This document shows positions 49,747 to 59,788 of a DNA stretch of 64,000 bases, piece by piece. The stretch is taken from NCBI GenBank assembly GCA_019116585.1, contig DXBJ01000005.1, forward strand, positions 1 through 64,000, given 5' to 3'. A program made the translations under genes and the position numbers. The first letter of the stretch is position 1; the number at the start of each line of letters is the position of its first letter. The notes beneath the pieces were generated by a model. That model saw only the letters and a list, made by a program, of their open reading frames with translations. It made no database searches and was not told the origin of the DNA. Source of the DNA: Candidatus Faecalibacterium gallistercoris (GTDB lineage: Bacteria > Bacillota > Clostridia > Oscillospirales > Ruminococcaceae).

Positions 49747-52158
49747 CTAGTTTTCCCGCCGGCGGATGATGACGGAGGCCTCGGTGTCGAGGGCCCCCTC
49801 CATCCTGCAGTGCACCGTGGCGCGGCCGGCCACCCCCTCGGTGGCAAGGTACGCGCCGGCCATGCCCCCCCGCAGGGGGACGACGGAGGGCCCGATCAGG
49901 TGGGCGGGGCCCTCCACCGAGAGCTGGACCGCCTCGCTGCAATAGGGCAGCAGGCAGCCGTTCTGGTCGATGGCCCGCAGGGCGATGGCGGCGCAGTCCC
50001 AGGCGGGGCCGTCGGTGAGGATGGCGTTGCGGACGGTGCACTCCAGCCGGACCCGCTGCACCGGCTCCTGCACCACGGTGCGGACCACCCGCTCCCGCCA
50101 GACCGCTTCGAACCGGAAGGCGCCCGGCGGCCCTCCCAGCGTCCCGATGTAGGTGCGGTAAAGCCGGCCCAGGGTGGCCTCGTTCATCCGCAAAGCGCGC
50201 ATCAGGCGGGACAGACGGGCCCGCAGCAGAGGCGAAGGGGCGGCGGGGTCCCGCCGCAGGGCGTTCAGGCAGGCGGCCAGCTGGACCGCTTCGCCGTGGG
50301 CGATGCCCTCGTATTTTTCCAGCAGGGGGCCCACAAAGTCGTCGATCTGGATGGGCGGGTGGGCCAGGGCGGCAAACCGGCCCTGGCGGTCCGGGGTGAA
50401 CACGGCGATCAGGTCCCCGTCCCGGTACATCCGCACCGCGTCGGCGTTGGTGAAAGCCCAGCACCCCCCGGGGTACCCGGCGGGCATGTCCCCGAAGGCC
50501 GCCGCCGGCGATACCTCCAGCACGATGTCGGAGGGCACCCGGGGGGACTTCTGGCTGGCAAAGACGGCGGCCGCCAGCTTGGGGTTGCGGAACAGGTCCA
50601 TCACGCCCTGGTAGCTGACCCGGTCCCCGCTGCCGTAGGCGGGGTGGACGTTGTAGTCGGTCATGCACCAGCCAAAGCTGCCGGCCACCCCCGGCTGGGC
50701 CGACGCATCGTTGAGGACGGCGGCGTAGCGCAGCGCCTGGCTCAGCCGGGCGGCCCCGCTGTCAAAGCTCTTGGCGGGGTACATCATCCCGCCGTACCCG
50801 CTGACGAGGTAGCCCCGCCGCATATCGGGGGTGACGCTGGCTTTGGGCAGGCAGCCCGCCCCCGCCCCGGCCCCCGCAAAGGAAAAGTCGTCGTAGGCGT
50901 ACACGTCCTCCAGCAGCTGGCTTTTTTTGGTGCGCCGGGTGCCGGCGGTGGGCCGGGTGGGGTCCAGCCGGCGGGCGGCTTCGTTGGTCTTTTTGTAAAA
51001 TGCGTCGTCGTCGGCGCTGCCCGCCACCCGCACCCCCCACAGGAACACGCTGGGGTGGTTGCGGCACTGGCAGACCATCTCCCGGCAGTTCTGCAGGGCC
51101 TGGGCCTTCCAGGCGGGGCCGCCGATGTGCCGCTGGCCCGGCATCTCCACAAAGGCCAGCAGGCCCAGCTCGTCGCAGGCGTCCAGAAAAGCGGGGCTGG
51201 GCGGGCAGCAGCACCGCACCGCGTTGCAGCCCAGGTCTTTTTTCAGCACCTGGGCGTCCATCCGCTGGAGGCTGTCGGGCATGGCGTAGCCCTGATAGGG
51301 CCAGCTCTGGGCCCGCACCAGGCCCCGCAGCTCGGTGCGGGCGCCGTTCAGGTACAGCCCGCCGGCCACGAACTGGATGGTGCGGAACCCGAAGCGGATC
51401 ACCTTCTGGTCCAGCACGCGGTCGGGCAGGCCGCTGGTGCCGGGGCGGATCAGCCGCACGGTCAGGGTGTACAGGGTGGGGTGCTCGCAGCTCCAGGGCT
51501 GGACCCCGTTCAGGGTGCCGCTGATGGGCAGGGCCAGCTCGCCCATATAGGCGGCCCGCCGCCCCGAGGGGGCGCGGATCTCGGCCTCCAGCGCGCAGCC
51601 CACCGTCTCGCCCTCGGCGGCGGAATAGATGCGGAACGCCCCGTCCATCCCCGCCTGGATGAACACATCCCGCAGCCAGGCGTTTTCTTTCACGTCCAGG
51701 CAGACCCCGCGGTACAGCCCGCCGTAGGTCAGGGCCTCGGTCTGGCCGCCAAAGGGCGGGATGTCCAGGGTCTCGCGGCTGTCGCAGCGGACGGCCAGGA
51801 CGTTTTCTTCCCCCAGGCGGACCGCCCCGGTCAGGTTGACGGTAAAGGCGGTGTACCCGCAGGCGTGGTGGCCCACCCGCTGGCCGTTGCAGTAGACAGT
51901 GGCCTCATGGGCCGCCGCCCCAAAGGTCAGCAGCAGGGTGCGGCCCTCCCAGCTTTTGGGCGCAGTGAACACCCGCCGGTAGCCGCTGACCAGCTGATAG
52001 TCGTTTTCGTTGCAGTAGTTAAAGGGCAGCGTTTTGACGGTGTGGGGCAGGCGGACCGGCTCCAGGGGCAGGCCGCAGGCGGGCTCCAGCAGGGCCGGGG
52101 TGAACTGCGGGGTGAAAGACCAGCCGTCGTTCCAGTCAAAATGTTCGGTGCGTTCCAT
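49747..52158 (-). CDS. Glycoside hydrolase family 2 protein
   Basis: 'FDWNDGWSF...PHTVKTLPFNYCNENDYQLVSGYRRVF', 'NHPSVFLWGVRV', 'GSFGWCMTDYNVHP'. Confidence 0.88.
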   Translation of the reverse strand: MERTEHFDWNDGWSFTPQFTPALLEPACGLPLEPVRLPHTVKTLPFNYCNENDYQLVSGYRRVFTAPKSWEGRTLLLTFGAAAHEATVYCNGQRVGHHACGYTAFTVNLTGAVRLGEENVLAVRCDSRETLDIPPFGGQTEALTYGGLYRGVCLDVKENAWLRDVFIQAGMDGAFRIYSAAEGETVGCALEAEIRAPSGRRAAYMGELALPISGTLNGVQPWSCEHPTLYTLTVRLIRPGTSGLPDRVLDQKVIRFGFRTIQFVAGGLYLNGARTELRGLVRAQSWPYQGYAMPDSLQRMDAQVLKKDLGCNAVRCCCPPSPAFLDACDELGLLAFVEMPGQRHIGGPAWKAQALQNCREMVCQCRNHPSVFLWGVRVAGSADDDAFYKKTNEAARRLDPTRPTAGTRRTKKSQLLEDVYAYDDFSFAGAGAGAGCLPKASVTPDMRRGYLVSGYGGMMYPAKSFDSGAARLSQALRYAAVLNDASAQPGVAGSFGWCMTDYNVHPAYGSGDRVSYQGVMDLFRNPKLAAAVFASQKSPRVPSDIVLEVSPAAAFGDMPAGYPGGCWAFTNADAVRMYRDGDLIAVFTPDRQGRFAALAHPPIQIDDFVGPLLEKYEGIAHGEAVQLAACLNALRRDPAAPSPLLRARLSRLMRALRMNEATLGRLYRTYIGTLGGPPGAFRFEAVWRERVVRTVVQEPVQRVRLECTVRNAILTDGPAWDCAAIALRAIDQNGCLLPYCSEAVQLSVEGPAHLIGPSVVPLRGGMAGAYLATEGVAGRATVHCRMEGALDTEASVIIRRREN

Positions 52159-52430
52159 CTGGCGTTTGCTCCTCCCTGTCCGGGCAGGACCGGATTTTAC
52201 ATAATAAATCAGTCTTATAGTAGCACAAAGATATGAACGAATAAAGAATCCGCGCCGCCCTTCTGAAAAATTTTTGGCGAAAACGGGGACAACCGCGCCG
52301 CCCCAGGCCCCAAGGCTTGACAACCGCGCCCCGCTCTGCAATAATGAAGGGAACAAGGCGCCCGCCGCGGCGCAGAGCAGCAGCTGGCTGAACCATAAAA
52401 GGCAGTGATGGATGAAAGGAGCGGATACAG

Positions 52431-53003
52431 ATGCGCGTGATCGCAGGAGAGGCCCGGGGCCGCCGGTTGGAGGCGCTGCCCGGCACAGATGTGACCCGCC
52501 CGACTCTGGACCAGGTCAAGGAGGCGATGTTCAGCATCGTACAGTTCGACCTGCCGGGGGCCCGGGTGCTGGATCTTTTTGCCGGCAGCGGCCAGCTGGG
52601 CATCGAGGCGCTGTCCCGCGGGGCGGCGCGGTGCGTTTTTCTGGACCAGAACCGGGAGGCGGCCGCCGTGGTGATGCGCAACTGCAAGGCCTGCGGCCTG
52701 TTTGACCGCAGCCGGGTCAGCGTGGGGGATGCCGCGCGCTGGCTGTCGGCCTGCCATGAGATGTTCGATCTGGTGCTGCTGGACCCGCCTTTCCGCCAGG
52801 GGATGCTGGAGGAGATCCTGCCCGCGGTGGAAAAGGTGGTGGCGCCCGGCGGCATCGTCCTGTGCGAGAGCGAGGCAAAGCTGGTCCTGCCCGCCGAGGT
52901 GGGCAGCCTGGTGCTGCGCAAGCAGTACCGCTACGGCCGCGTGCTGCTGTGGCGGTATACAAAGCCCCGCCCCGCCGAAGCGGAAGGGGGAGACACCGTA
53001 TGA
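52431..53003 (+). CDS. rsmD: 16S rRNA (guanine(966)-N(2))-methyltransferase RsmD
   Basis: 'MRVIAGEARGRRLEALPGTDVTRPTLDQVKEAMFSIVQ', 'VLDLFAGSGQLGIEALSRGA', 'LVLLDPPF'. Confidence 0.95.
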   Translation: MRVIAGEARGRRLEALPGTDVTRPTLDQVKEAMFSIVQFDLPGARVLDLFAGSGQLGIEALSRGAARCVFLDQNREAAAVVMRNCKACGLFDRSRVSVGDAARWLSACHEMFDLVLLDPPFRQGMLEEILPAVEKVVAPGGIVLCESEAKLVLPAEVGSLVLRKQYRYGRVLLWRYTKPRPAEAEGGDTV

Positions 53004-53464
53004 ACGTCAACGAACTGTTGGACACCATTGAAGATACTCTGGCCGAAAGCGCCAATATGCCCCTGTCGGGGGGCAAGCGGATCGTGGACGTGGACCAGAT
53101 CCAGGAATACCTGGACGAGATCCGCGCCAACCTCCCCGGCGAGCTGCGCCAGGCCCAGGCCATCGTCAACGACCGGGGCCAGATCGTGGATTCGGCCAAC
53201 GCCCAGGCCAAGGCCATCATCCGCCAGGCGGAGGAGCGGGCCCGGGTGCTGGTGAGCGAGTCCGAGATCGTCAAAAGCGCCCAGCAGCGGGCCGCCGAGA
53301 TCATGGCCCAGGCCCAGGCCGAAAGCCGCACCCTGCGCCAGACCACCGCGGACTACTGCGACAATATGCTCAAGACCACCGAGGAGACCATGATCGCCAA
53401 CGCCTCCCAGGTCAAAAATGTCCGCGCCAGCCTGCGCCAGCAGCCTAAAAAACAGCAGCCGTGA
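53000..53464 (+). CDS. Coiled-coil protein of unknown function
   Basis: 'MNVNELLDTIEDTLAESANMPLSGGKRIVDVDQIQEYLDEIRANLPGELRQAQAIV...AQAKAIIRQAEERARVLVSESEIVKSAQQRAAEIMAQAQAES'; overlaps the rsmD stop. Confidence 0.8.
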   Translation: MNVNELLDTIEDTLAESANMPLSGGKRIVDVDQIQEYLDEIRANLPGELRQAQAIVNDRGQIVDSANAQAKAIIRQAEERARVLVSESEIVKSAQQRAAEIMAQAQAESRTLRQTTADYCDNMLKTTEETMIANASQVKNVRASLRQQPKKQQP

Positions 53465-53486
53465 ACGGCGATGTCCGTCCGGCCCA

Positions 53487-53520
53487 GAGCCCCTGCCATG
53501 CCGGCAGGGGCTTTTTGCTT
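53487..53520 (+). terminator. Intrinsic terminator
   Basis: AGCCCCTGCC-atgc-CGGCAGGGGCTTTTTGCTTTT. Confidence 0.88.
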
Positions 53521-53605
53521 TTGGACAGGCTGCGGAAATTTGGCGGAAAAAGTCGGGCGAAAACTATTGCATTCACCGGGCTGATTTGTTACAATAACTT
53601 TATCA

Positions 53606-53631
53606 GTGGAGTAAAGTAGGGAAAAGTGGGG
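53606..53631 (+). promoter_or_regulatory. Candidate MraZ operator (three 10-nt-spaced direct repeats)
   Basis: GTGGAG-taaa-GTAGGG-aaaa-GTGGGG, immediately upstream of mraZ. Confidence 0.8.
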
Positions 53632-53670
53632 AGCGATCCCCACCCCATCCCACACAAGGGGGCGGTCAGG

Positions 53671-54090
53671 GTGTTCTTTGGACGGTACGACTGCGCCATC
53701 GACGCCAAGGGCCGGCTGAACTTTCCGGCCAGGTTCCGGGAAGGGATGGGCGAGAGCTTTGTGGTGATGGAGTGGCTGGACCAGTGCCTGTTCGCGCTGC
53801 CCATGGCCGAGGTGGAGCGCATCTCGGAGCGGCTGGGCGCGGACGAGCTGATGGACAGCTGGGAGATCACCGGCGACCTGTTCAGCACCGCCTGCGAGGT
53901 GACCCCGGACAAGCAGGGGCGCATCCTGCTGCCCGCCAGCCTGCGGGCCTACGCGGGCCTGGGCAAGACGGTGGCCGTCATCGGCAACCGCAACCATGCC
54001 GAGATCTGGGACGCCGCCCGCTGGGACGCCCGCCGCGCGGCCGTCACCAACGAGCAGCGGGCCGCCCGCCTGCGCGAGCTCCACATCTGA
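53671..54090 (+). CDS. mraZ: Transcriptional regulator MraZ
   Basis: 'VFFGRYDCAIDAKGRLNFPARFREGM...DKQGRILLPASLRAYAGL'; GTG start inferred. Confidence 0.93.
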   Translation: MFFGRYDCAIDAKGRLNFPARFREGMGESFVVMEWLDQCLFALPMAEVERISERLGADELMDSWEITGDLFSTACEVTPDKQGRILLPASLRAYAGLGKTVAVIGNRNHAEIWDAARWDARRAAVTNEQRAARLRELHI

Positions 54091-54127
54091 AACGATTCCG
54101 ATCTTGCCGGGAAAGGAGGCGAGCCCC

Positions 54128-55096
54128 ATGAACGACGAACAGACCCAGCAGGCATTCGACCCTGCCTCCTTCGAGCATGTCCCGGTGCTGCTGGACGAAT
54201 GTCTGGCGGGGCTGGCCATCCGGCCCGACGGGATCTACCTGGACGGCACGGCAGGGGGCGCGGGCCATTCCCGGGCCATTGCCGGCCGGCTGGACCCCGC
54301 GGCAGGCGGCCGCCTGATCGCCCTGGACCAGGACCCCGACGCGGTGCTCACCGCCCGCCAGCGGCTGGCAGGGCTGCCGGCCACCGTGGTGCAGACCAAC
54401 TTCCGCTATGCGGCCGACGCTCTGGCCTCGGTCGGGGTGGAGGCCATCGACGGGGCGCTGCTGGACCTGGGGGTCTCCAGCCACCAGCTGGACGACGCGG
54501 AGCGGGGCTTTTCTTACCGGGCCGACGCGCCGCTGGATATGCGGATGAGCCAGGAGGGCACCACCGCCGCCGACCTGGTCAACACCCTGGACCGGGAGGA
54601 GCTGGCCCGCATCCTGCGGGACTACGGCGAAGAGCCCTATGCCTGGCAGATCGCCGGCAAGATCGTGGAGGCGCGGGCCCAGGCCCCCATCGAGACCACC
54701 CTGCAGCTGGCGGGGCTGGTGGCTTCGGCCATGCCCCCGGCGGTCCGGCGCAAGGACAAAAACCCCGCCCGGCGCAGTTTCCAGGCCCTGCGCATCGCGG
54801 TCAACCACGAGCTGGACGCTCTGGACGAGGGCTTGGACGCCATTTTCGGCGCGCTGAAACCGGGCGGACGGTTCTGCGTCATCACCTTCCACTCTCTGGA
54901 GGACCGGCTGGTGAAAAACAAGTTCCGCCGCTGGGCCACCGCCTGCACCTGCCCGCCCGAGTTCCCCGTCTGCGTCTGCGGCGGCAGGGCAAAGGCAACG
55001 CTGATCACCCGCAAGCCCATCGAGGCAAACCCCGACGAACTGGCCGGCAACCGGCGCAGCCGCTCGGCCCGGCTGCGGGTCCTTGAAAAACGATAA
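54128..55096 (+). CDS. rsmH: 16S rRNA (cytosine(1402)-N(4))-methyltransferase RsmH
   Basis: 'HVPVLLDECLAGLAIRPDGIYLDGTAGGAGHSRAIAGRL', 'GALLDLGVSSHQLDDAERGFSYRADAPLDMRM'. Confidence 0.96.
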   Translation: MNDEQTQQAFDPASFEHVPVLLDECLAGLAIRPDGIYLDGTAGGAGHSRAIAGRLDPAAGGRLIALDQDPDAVLTARQRLAGLPATVVQTNFRYAADALASVGVEAIDGALLDLGVSSHQLDDAERGFSYRADAPLDMRMSQEGTTAADLVNTLDREELARILRDYGEEPYAWQIAGKIVEARAQAPIETTLQLAGLVASAMPPAVRRKDKNPARRSFQALRIAVNHELDALDEGLDAIFGALKPGGRFCVITFHSLEDRLVKNKFRRWATACTCPPEFPVCVCGGRAKATLITRKPIEANPDELAGNRRSRSARLRVLEKR

Positions 55097-55143
55097 TCCA
55101 CGCCCCCGCACACAGGGCGCGTAAACAAGAGGAGAGACAGATC

Positions 55144-55662
55144 ATGGGTCAGCCTGCATACGATTACAACTACAACGGCATCACTTTAGGACAGGCAGTC
55201 CGCCGCCCGGCCCCCCAGCCCGAGCGGCGGCCCGACCTCCGGGTGGAGCAGGGCGGCAAAGCCGCCATCTCGCCCCTGCGCGCCATGATGCAGCACGGCG
55301 TGCAGATCCTTGCGCTGGGGCTTCTGGCCGGGCTGTCGGTGGCGCTGCTGTTCAGCGAGGCCCGCATCGTCGAGCTGAGCGGGGACATCCGCCAGGCGAA
55401 GGCGGCCCTGATCTCGGCCCAGAGCCAGAACGATTATTACACCACCACCCTCAACGTCCAGTCCAGCATTTCCAATGTGGAGAGCGTGGCCGGCCGCCTG
55501 GGCCTGATGAAGATCGACGACAGCCAGATCACCTACATCCGCCTGGACGACCAGAGCGTCCTGACCCGCCGCGAGTCGGCGGTGGAAAAATGGACCGATA
55601 CCCTTCAGGCCGGCGTGACGTCCCTGCTGCGGACCATGGACCCGCCGGCGGACGCCGAATAA
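55144..55662 (+). CDS. FtsL-like cell division protein
   Basis: Single TM then a coiled-coil/FtsL-like segment, 'ESVAGRLGLMKIDDSQITYIRL'; position between rsmH and a division PBP. Confidence 0.75.
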   Translation: MGQPAYDYNYNGITLGQAVRRPAPQPERRPDLRVEQGGKAAISPLRAMMQHGVQILALGLLAGLSVALLFSEARIVELSGDIRQAKAALISAQSQNDYYTTTLNVQSSISNVESVAGRLGLMKIDDSQITYIRLDDQSVLTRRESAVEKWTDTLQAGVTSLLRTMDPPADAE

Positions 55663-55680
55663 AACGATCATACCCGGGGA

Positions 55681-55708
55681 AGCGTGCGTCTGCGCACGCT
55701 TTTTCGGT
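55681..55708 (+). terminator. Intra-operonic terminator-like hairpin
   Basis: AGCGTGCG-tctg-CGCACGCTTTTTCGGTTT: 8-bp stem, tetraloop, T-run. Confidence 0.75.
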
Positions 55709-55747
55709 TTCTGACGCTCCGGCAGGGGCGCCAGGCAGGAGAAGCGA

Positions 55748-58240
55748 ATGAAAGAAGCGATCAACCGGCGCCGGCGGGGGACCATGCTCCGCCGTGACCC
55801 CGACTCGGCCCCCATCCCCCGCAAGACCAGGAAATGGGGCCTGGCCGTATCCATCGGCCTGGTGCTGCTGGGCACCGCCATCGTGGTCAACAGCCTTTAC
55901 GATATCCAGATCCGCAACGGCGAGATGTACAGCCGCTACGCCAGCGACCAGCAGCTGCTGGACACCACCATCCAGGCCACCCGGGGCGAGATCTACGACG
56001 CCACCGGCAAGGTGCTGGCCTCCACCAGCGTGGTGTGGGACATCTGGTGCGACCCCAGCTATTCCACCGCACTCTACGACAGCCAGACCATCACCTCCAC
56101 CGACCCTGCCACCGGCGGGGAAGTGGAGTCCACCGTCCGCACCCTGGACGCCGCGGCCTGCGGCGAGATCAGCCGGGAGCTGACCCTCCGCCTTCTGTCG
56201 GGGGACGGCGTCAGCCTGGACAAGGTGGACACCACCTCCCAGGCGTATGCCCAGCAGTACGAGGCCATCTATGCGGCCCTGAGCAAGATCGACTCCTCGT
56301 ACCAGGTGCTGGCCGAAAAGGTCAACAACGCCGTCAAGGAGTCCATCGAGCAGTACGTCTCCGACCGCAACGCCATCAAGGGCAGCGGCCGGCTGTCCCT
56401 GTCCTCGTCCCGCACCTACCAGCGCAATTATCCCTACGGGGCGTTTGCGGCGTCGGTGCTGGGCTTTACCAATGCGGACGGGGAAGGCTTTTACGGGCTG
56501 GAAAAATCCTACGACGATATCCTGTCGGGAACGGACGGCCGGACCGTCACCATCCGCAACGCCCGGGGCAACGCCATCGCGGACGGCGGCGCCGTCACCT
56601 ACGACGCCAAGGACGGCGACAGCCTGGTGCTGACGCTGGACACCACCATCCAGGAAGTGGTGGAAAAATACCTGAACGAGGCCATCGCCGCCAACACCGT
56701 CGAGAACCGGGGCTGCGCCGTCGTGATGGACGTCAACACCGGGGGCATCCTGGCCATGGCTTCCAAGCCGGATTTCGACCCCAACAACCCCAACGACTAC
56801 ACCCCCATCCAGGCGTATCTGGAAGAGCTGGTCCGGGCCGAGCCCGAGCTGTACGGCATCTATCTGAAAAACGAGGACGGCACCTTTGTCACCGACGAAA
56901 ACGGCGACCGGATCCTGGACCCCGACGCCGATTACTCGGGCTATTTCCGGGACATCATGTGGAAAAACAAGACCATCACCGAGCTGTACTATCCCGGCAG
57001 CGTCTTTAAGGTCATCACCGCGGCCATGGGGGTGGACTCGGGCAACGCCACCTACAACACCACCTTCAACTGCAGCGGTGCCTATGCCGTGGCCAAGGAG
57101 ACCTACCACTGCGCCGGGCGCCACAGCCACGGCACCCAGAACCTGGCCGACGCCCTGCTGAACAGCTGCAACATCTACTTCATCCAGCTGGGCCAGCGGA
57201 TCGGGGTCCAGACCTTTTACGACTACTTCAAGGCCTTTGGCTTTACCGAGCGCACCGGCGTGGACCTGCCCAACGAGACCAGCTACATGCAGTACTACAC
57301 CGACCAGAACATGGGCGAGGTGGAGCTGGCCTCCTCCGCTTTTGGCCAGTCCATGGCGGTGACCCCCCTGCAGGTGTGCACGGCGGTGGCGGCGTCGGTC
57401 AACGGCGGCTATCTGGTCACCCCCCATGTGGTGGACCAGATCGTGGACGCCAACGGCAACGTGGTGGAGCAGATCGGGCCGGGCGTCCGCCGCCAGGTCA
57501 TCAGCGGCAGCGCCAGCGAGACCATCCGCCAGATCATGGAGCACGAGGTGGGCGACGGCACCACCCGCAGCGGCGGCTACCGCGCCTATGTGGCGGGCTA
57601 CCGCATCGGCGGCAAGTCGGGCACTTCCGAGCTGCTGAACATGGACCGGCGCGCCGACGGCGACTACAAAAAGGCGGCCTCCTTCGTGGCGGTGCTGCCC
57701 GCCGACGACCCCCAGATCCTGGTCTATGTCATGCTGGACGACCCCAACAACGTCAACAGCGACTACTCCTCGGTGCTGGCGGCTCCGGTGGTGGGCAACA
57801 TCATCAGCGAGATCGCGCCCTACCTGGGGGTGGCCACCGACGGCATCGACCGCAGCGGCCAGACCGTCAAGGTGCCCAACCTGATCGGCACCGAGTGGAG
57901 CAACGCCCAGGTCAACCTCAATATCCGGGGCCTGGCCCATCACCTGGTGGAAAGCGAAGGCGGCAACACCGCCGCCCCCGTCACCTGGCAGTACCCCACG
58001 GCGGGCGCCGAGGTGCCCAGCGGGACCACCATCTACCTGTACACCGACACCTACACCGGCCAGACCGCCCAGGTGCCCGACCTGACCGGCAAGAGCGCCG
58101 ACTTTGCCCGCCAGATGCTGCAGGCGGCCGGCTTCAACTGCATCGTCGAGGGCAGCGCCTCCGGCCTGGTGCAGGCCCAGAGCGAGGCCCCCGGCTCCAC
58201 CGCCCAGCTGGGCACCATCGTGACCATCACCTGCGGGTGA
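55748..58240 (+). CDS. Class B penicillin-binding protein with two PASTA domains (SpoVD/PBP2-like)
   Basis: 'YYPGSVFKVITAAM' (SxxK), 'LLNSCNIYF' (SxN), 'GGKSGTSEL' (KSG), C-terminal 'VKVPNLIGTEWSNAQVNLNIRGL' and 'AQVPDLTGKSADFARQMLQAAGF'. Confidence 0.94.
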   Translation: MKEAINRRRRGTMLRRDPDSAPIPRKTRKWGLAVSIGLVLLGTAIVVNSLYDIQIRNGEMYSRYASDQQLLDTTIQATRGEIYDATGKVLASTSVVWDIWCDPSYSTALYDSQTITSTDPATGGEVESTVRTLDAAACGEISRELTLRLLSGDGVSLDKVDTTSQAYAQQYEAIYAALSKIDSSYQVLAEKVNNAVKESIEQYVSDRNAIKGSGRLSLSSSRTYQRNYPYGAFAASVLGFTNADGEGFYGLEKSYDDILSGTDGRTVTIRNARGNAIADGGAVTYDAKDGDSLVLTLDTTIQEVVEKYLNEAIAANTVENRGCAVVMDVNTGGILAMASKPDFDPNNPNDYTPIQAYLEELVRAEPELYGIYLKNEDGTFVTDENGDRILDPDADYSGYFRDIMWKNKTITELYYPGSVFKVITAAMGVDSGNATYNTTFNCSGAYAVAKETYHCAGRHSHGTQNLADALLNSCNIYFIQLGQRIGVQTFYDYFKAFGFTERTGVDLPNETSYMQYYTDQNMGEVELASSAFGQSMAVTPLQVCTAVAASVNGGYLVTPHVVDQIVDANGNVVEQIGPGVRRQVISGSASETIRQIMEHEVGDGTTRSGGYRAYVAGYRIGGKSGTSELLNMDRRADGDYKKAASFVAVLPADDPQILVYVMLDDPNNVNSDYSSVLAAPVVGNIISEIAPYLGVATDGIDRSGQTVKVPNLIGTEWSNAQVNLNIRGLAHHLVESEGGNTAAPVTWQYPTAGAEVPSGTTIYLYTDTYTGQTAQVPDLTGKSADFARQMLQAAGFNCIVEGSASGLVQAQSEAPGSTAQLGTIVTITCG

Positions 58241-58363
58241 GGGCGCAGGCGCCGCGGCAAACGTGAAGGATGCGCGAAAACCGCACAGCTCTACTTGCCA
58301 CGGGTGCACCGTACAATTTATAATAGGAATATCTGGCAATATACAGAAAGGGGATAGGAACGA

Positions 58364-59770
58364 ATGGAAAAGATCGCAGCAAAAACCCTTCTGGCAGGGC
58401 TGACGCCTGCCGGAACCATCGACGGGGACCAGATGGTCTCCCTGGTGACCACCGACAGCCGGGAGGTGAAGCCCGGGTGCATTTTTGTGGCGTTCCCCGG
58501 CGAGCGCTTCGACGGGCATGATTTTGCCGCCCGGGCGCTGGAGGCCGGGGCGGCCTGGGTGGTGCTGAACCACCCGGTGGAGGGCGTGCCCCAGGAAAAG
58601 ACCATCCTCTGCCCCGACAGCTACCAGGCCATGATGCAGATGGGCGCGAACTACCGGGCCCAGTTTGCCCCCAAGGTGGTGGGGGTGACCGGCAGCGTGG
58701 GCAAGACCACCACCAAGGAGTTCTGCGCCACGGCCCTCAGCGCCCTGGGCAGCACCATCAAGACCGAGGGCAACCAGAACAACGAGCTGGGCCTGCCCCG
58801 CACCCTGTTCCAGATCGACGCCGGCACCCGGTACGCCGTGGTCGAGATGGGGATGAACCATGCCGGCGAGATCAGCCGGCTGTCCCGCTGCGCCCGGCCC
58901 GACGTGGGCGTCATCACCTGCATCGGCCTGTCCCATATCGGCAACCTGGGCAGCCAGGAGAACATCTGCAAGGCCAAGCTGGAGATCTGCGACGGGATGC
59001 CCGAGGGCGCGCCCCTGGTGCTGAACTACGACGACCCCTTCCTGCGCAAGGCGGAGCTGCCCGCCCATGTCCGGCCCGTCTGGTACAGCATGACCAGCCA
59101 GGAGGCCGACGTTTGCGCCTCCGCCATCCGGCAGGAGAACGACGGCATGAGCTTTTTGCTGGACGACGACGAAAACGGCTGCTTCATGGTCCACATCCCG
59201 GCGCTGGGCCGCCACAATGTGGCCAACGCCCTGGCGGCCTACTGCGCCGCCAGCCAGCTGGGCCTGACCCCCAAGGAGGCCATCCAGCAGATGAAGCAGT
59301 TCCGCCAGACCGGGATGCGCCAGCATATGCTGGACTGCCACGGGGTGCGGATCATCGAGGACTGCTACAACGCCAACCCCACCAGCATGCGGGCGGCCCT
59401 GGCCATGTTCAAGGATTATCCCTGCAAGCGCCGGTTCGCCGTGCTGGCCGATATGCTGGAGCTGGGGGACGAGGCCCGCACCGAGCACGAGGAGCTGGGC
59501 CGCCTGGTGGCCCAAAGCGCCGTGGACGTCCTGATCACCTACGGCGAGCTGGCCCACCGCACCGCCACCGTGGCCGCCGCCAAGGGGGTGCGCACCATCC
59601 ACGCCCACAATTACGACGAGATCGCGGGCTTCCTGGCCAAGGCCACCGCCCCGGGGGACGCCGTCCTGTTCAAGGGCAGCCGGGCCATGGCGCTGGAAAA
59701 CGCCGTCGAGCGGCTGCAGGCCCTGAAGGACGCCCAGGCCCTTGCCGGCGAAAGCGGCGAACAATCCTGA
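58364..59770 (+). CDS. murF: UDP-N-acetylmuramoyl-tripeptide--D-alanyl-D-alanine ligase
   Basis: 'VVGVTGSVGKTTTKEFCATALSA', 'GNQNNELGLPRTL', 'EMGMNHAGEISRLS', 'IIEDCYNANPTSMRAALAMF'. Confidence 0.95.
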   Translation: MEKIAAKTLLAGLTPAGTIDGDQMVSLVTTDSREVKPGCIFVAFPGERFDGHDFAARALEAGAAWVVLNHPVEGVPQEKTILCPDSYQAMMQMGANYRAQFAPKVVGVTGSVGKTTTKEFCATALSALGSTIKTEGNQNNELGLPRTLFQIDAGTRYAVVEMGMNHAGEISRLSRCARPDVGVITCIGLSHIGNLGSQENICKAKLEICDGMPEGAPLVLNYDDPFLRKAELPAHVRPVWYSMTSQEADVCASAIRQENDGMSFLLDDDENGCFMVHIPALGRHNVANALAAYCAASQLGLTPKEAIQQMKQFRQTGMRQHMLDCHGVRIIEDCYNANPTSMRAALAMFKDYPCKRRFAVLADMLELGDEARTEHEELGRLVAQSAVDVLITYGELAHRTATVAAAKGVRTIHAHNYDEIAGFLAKATAPGDAVLFKGSRAMALENAVERLQALKDAQALAGESGEQS

Positions 59771-59788
59771 CATTCGGAGAGTACACAC

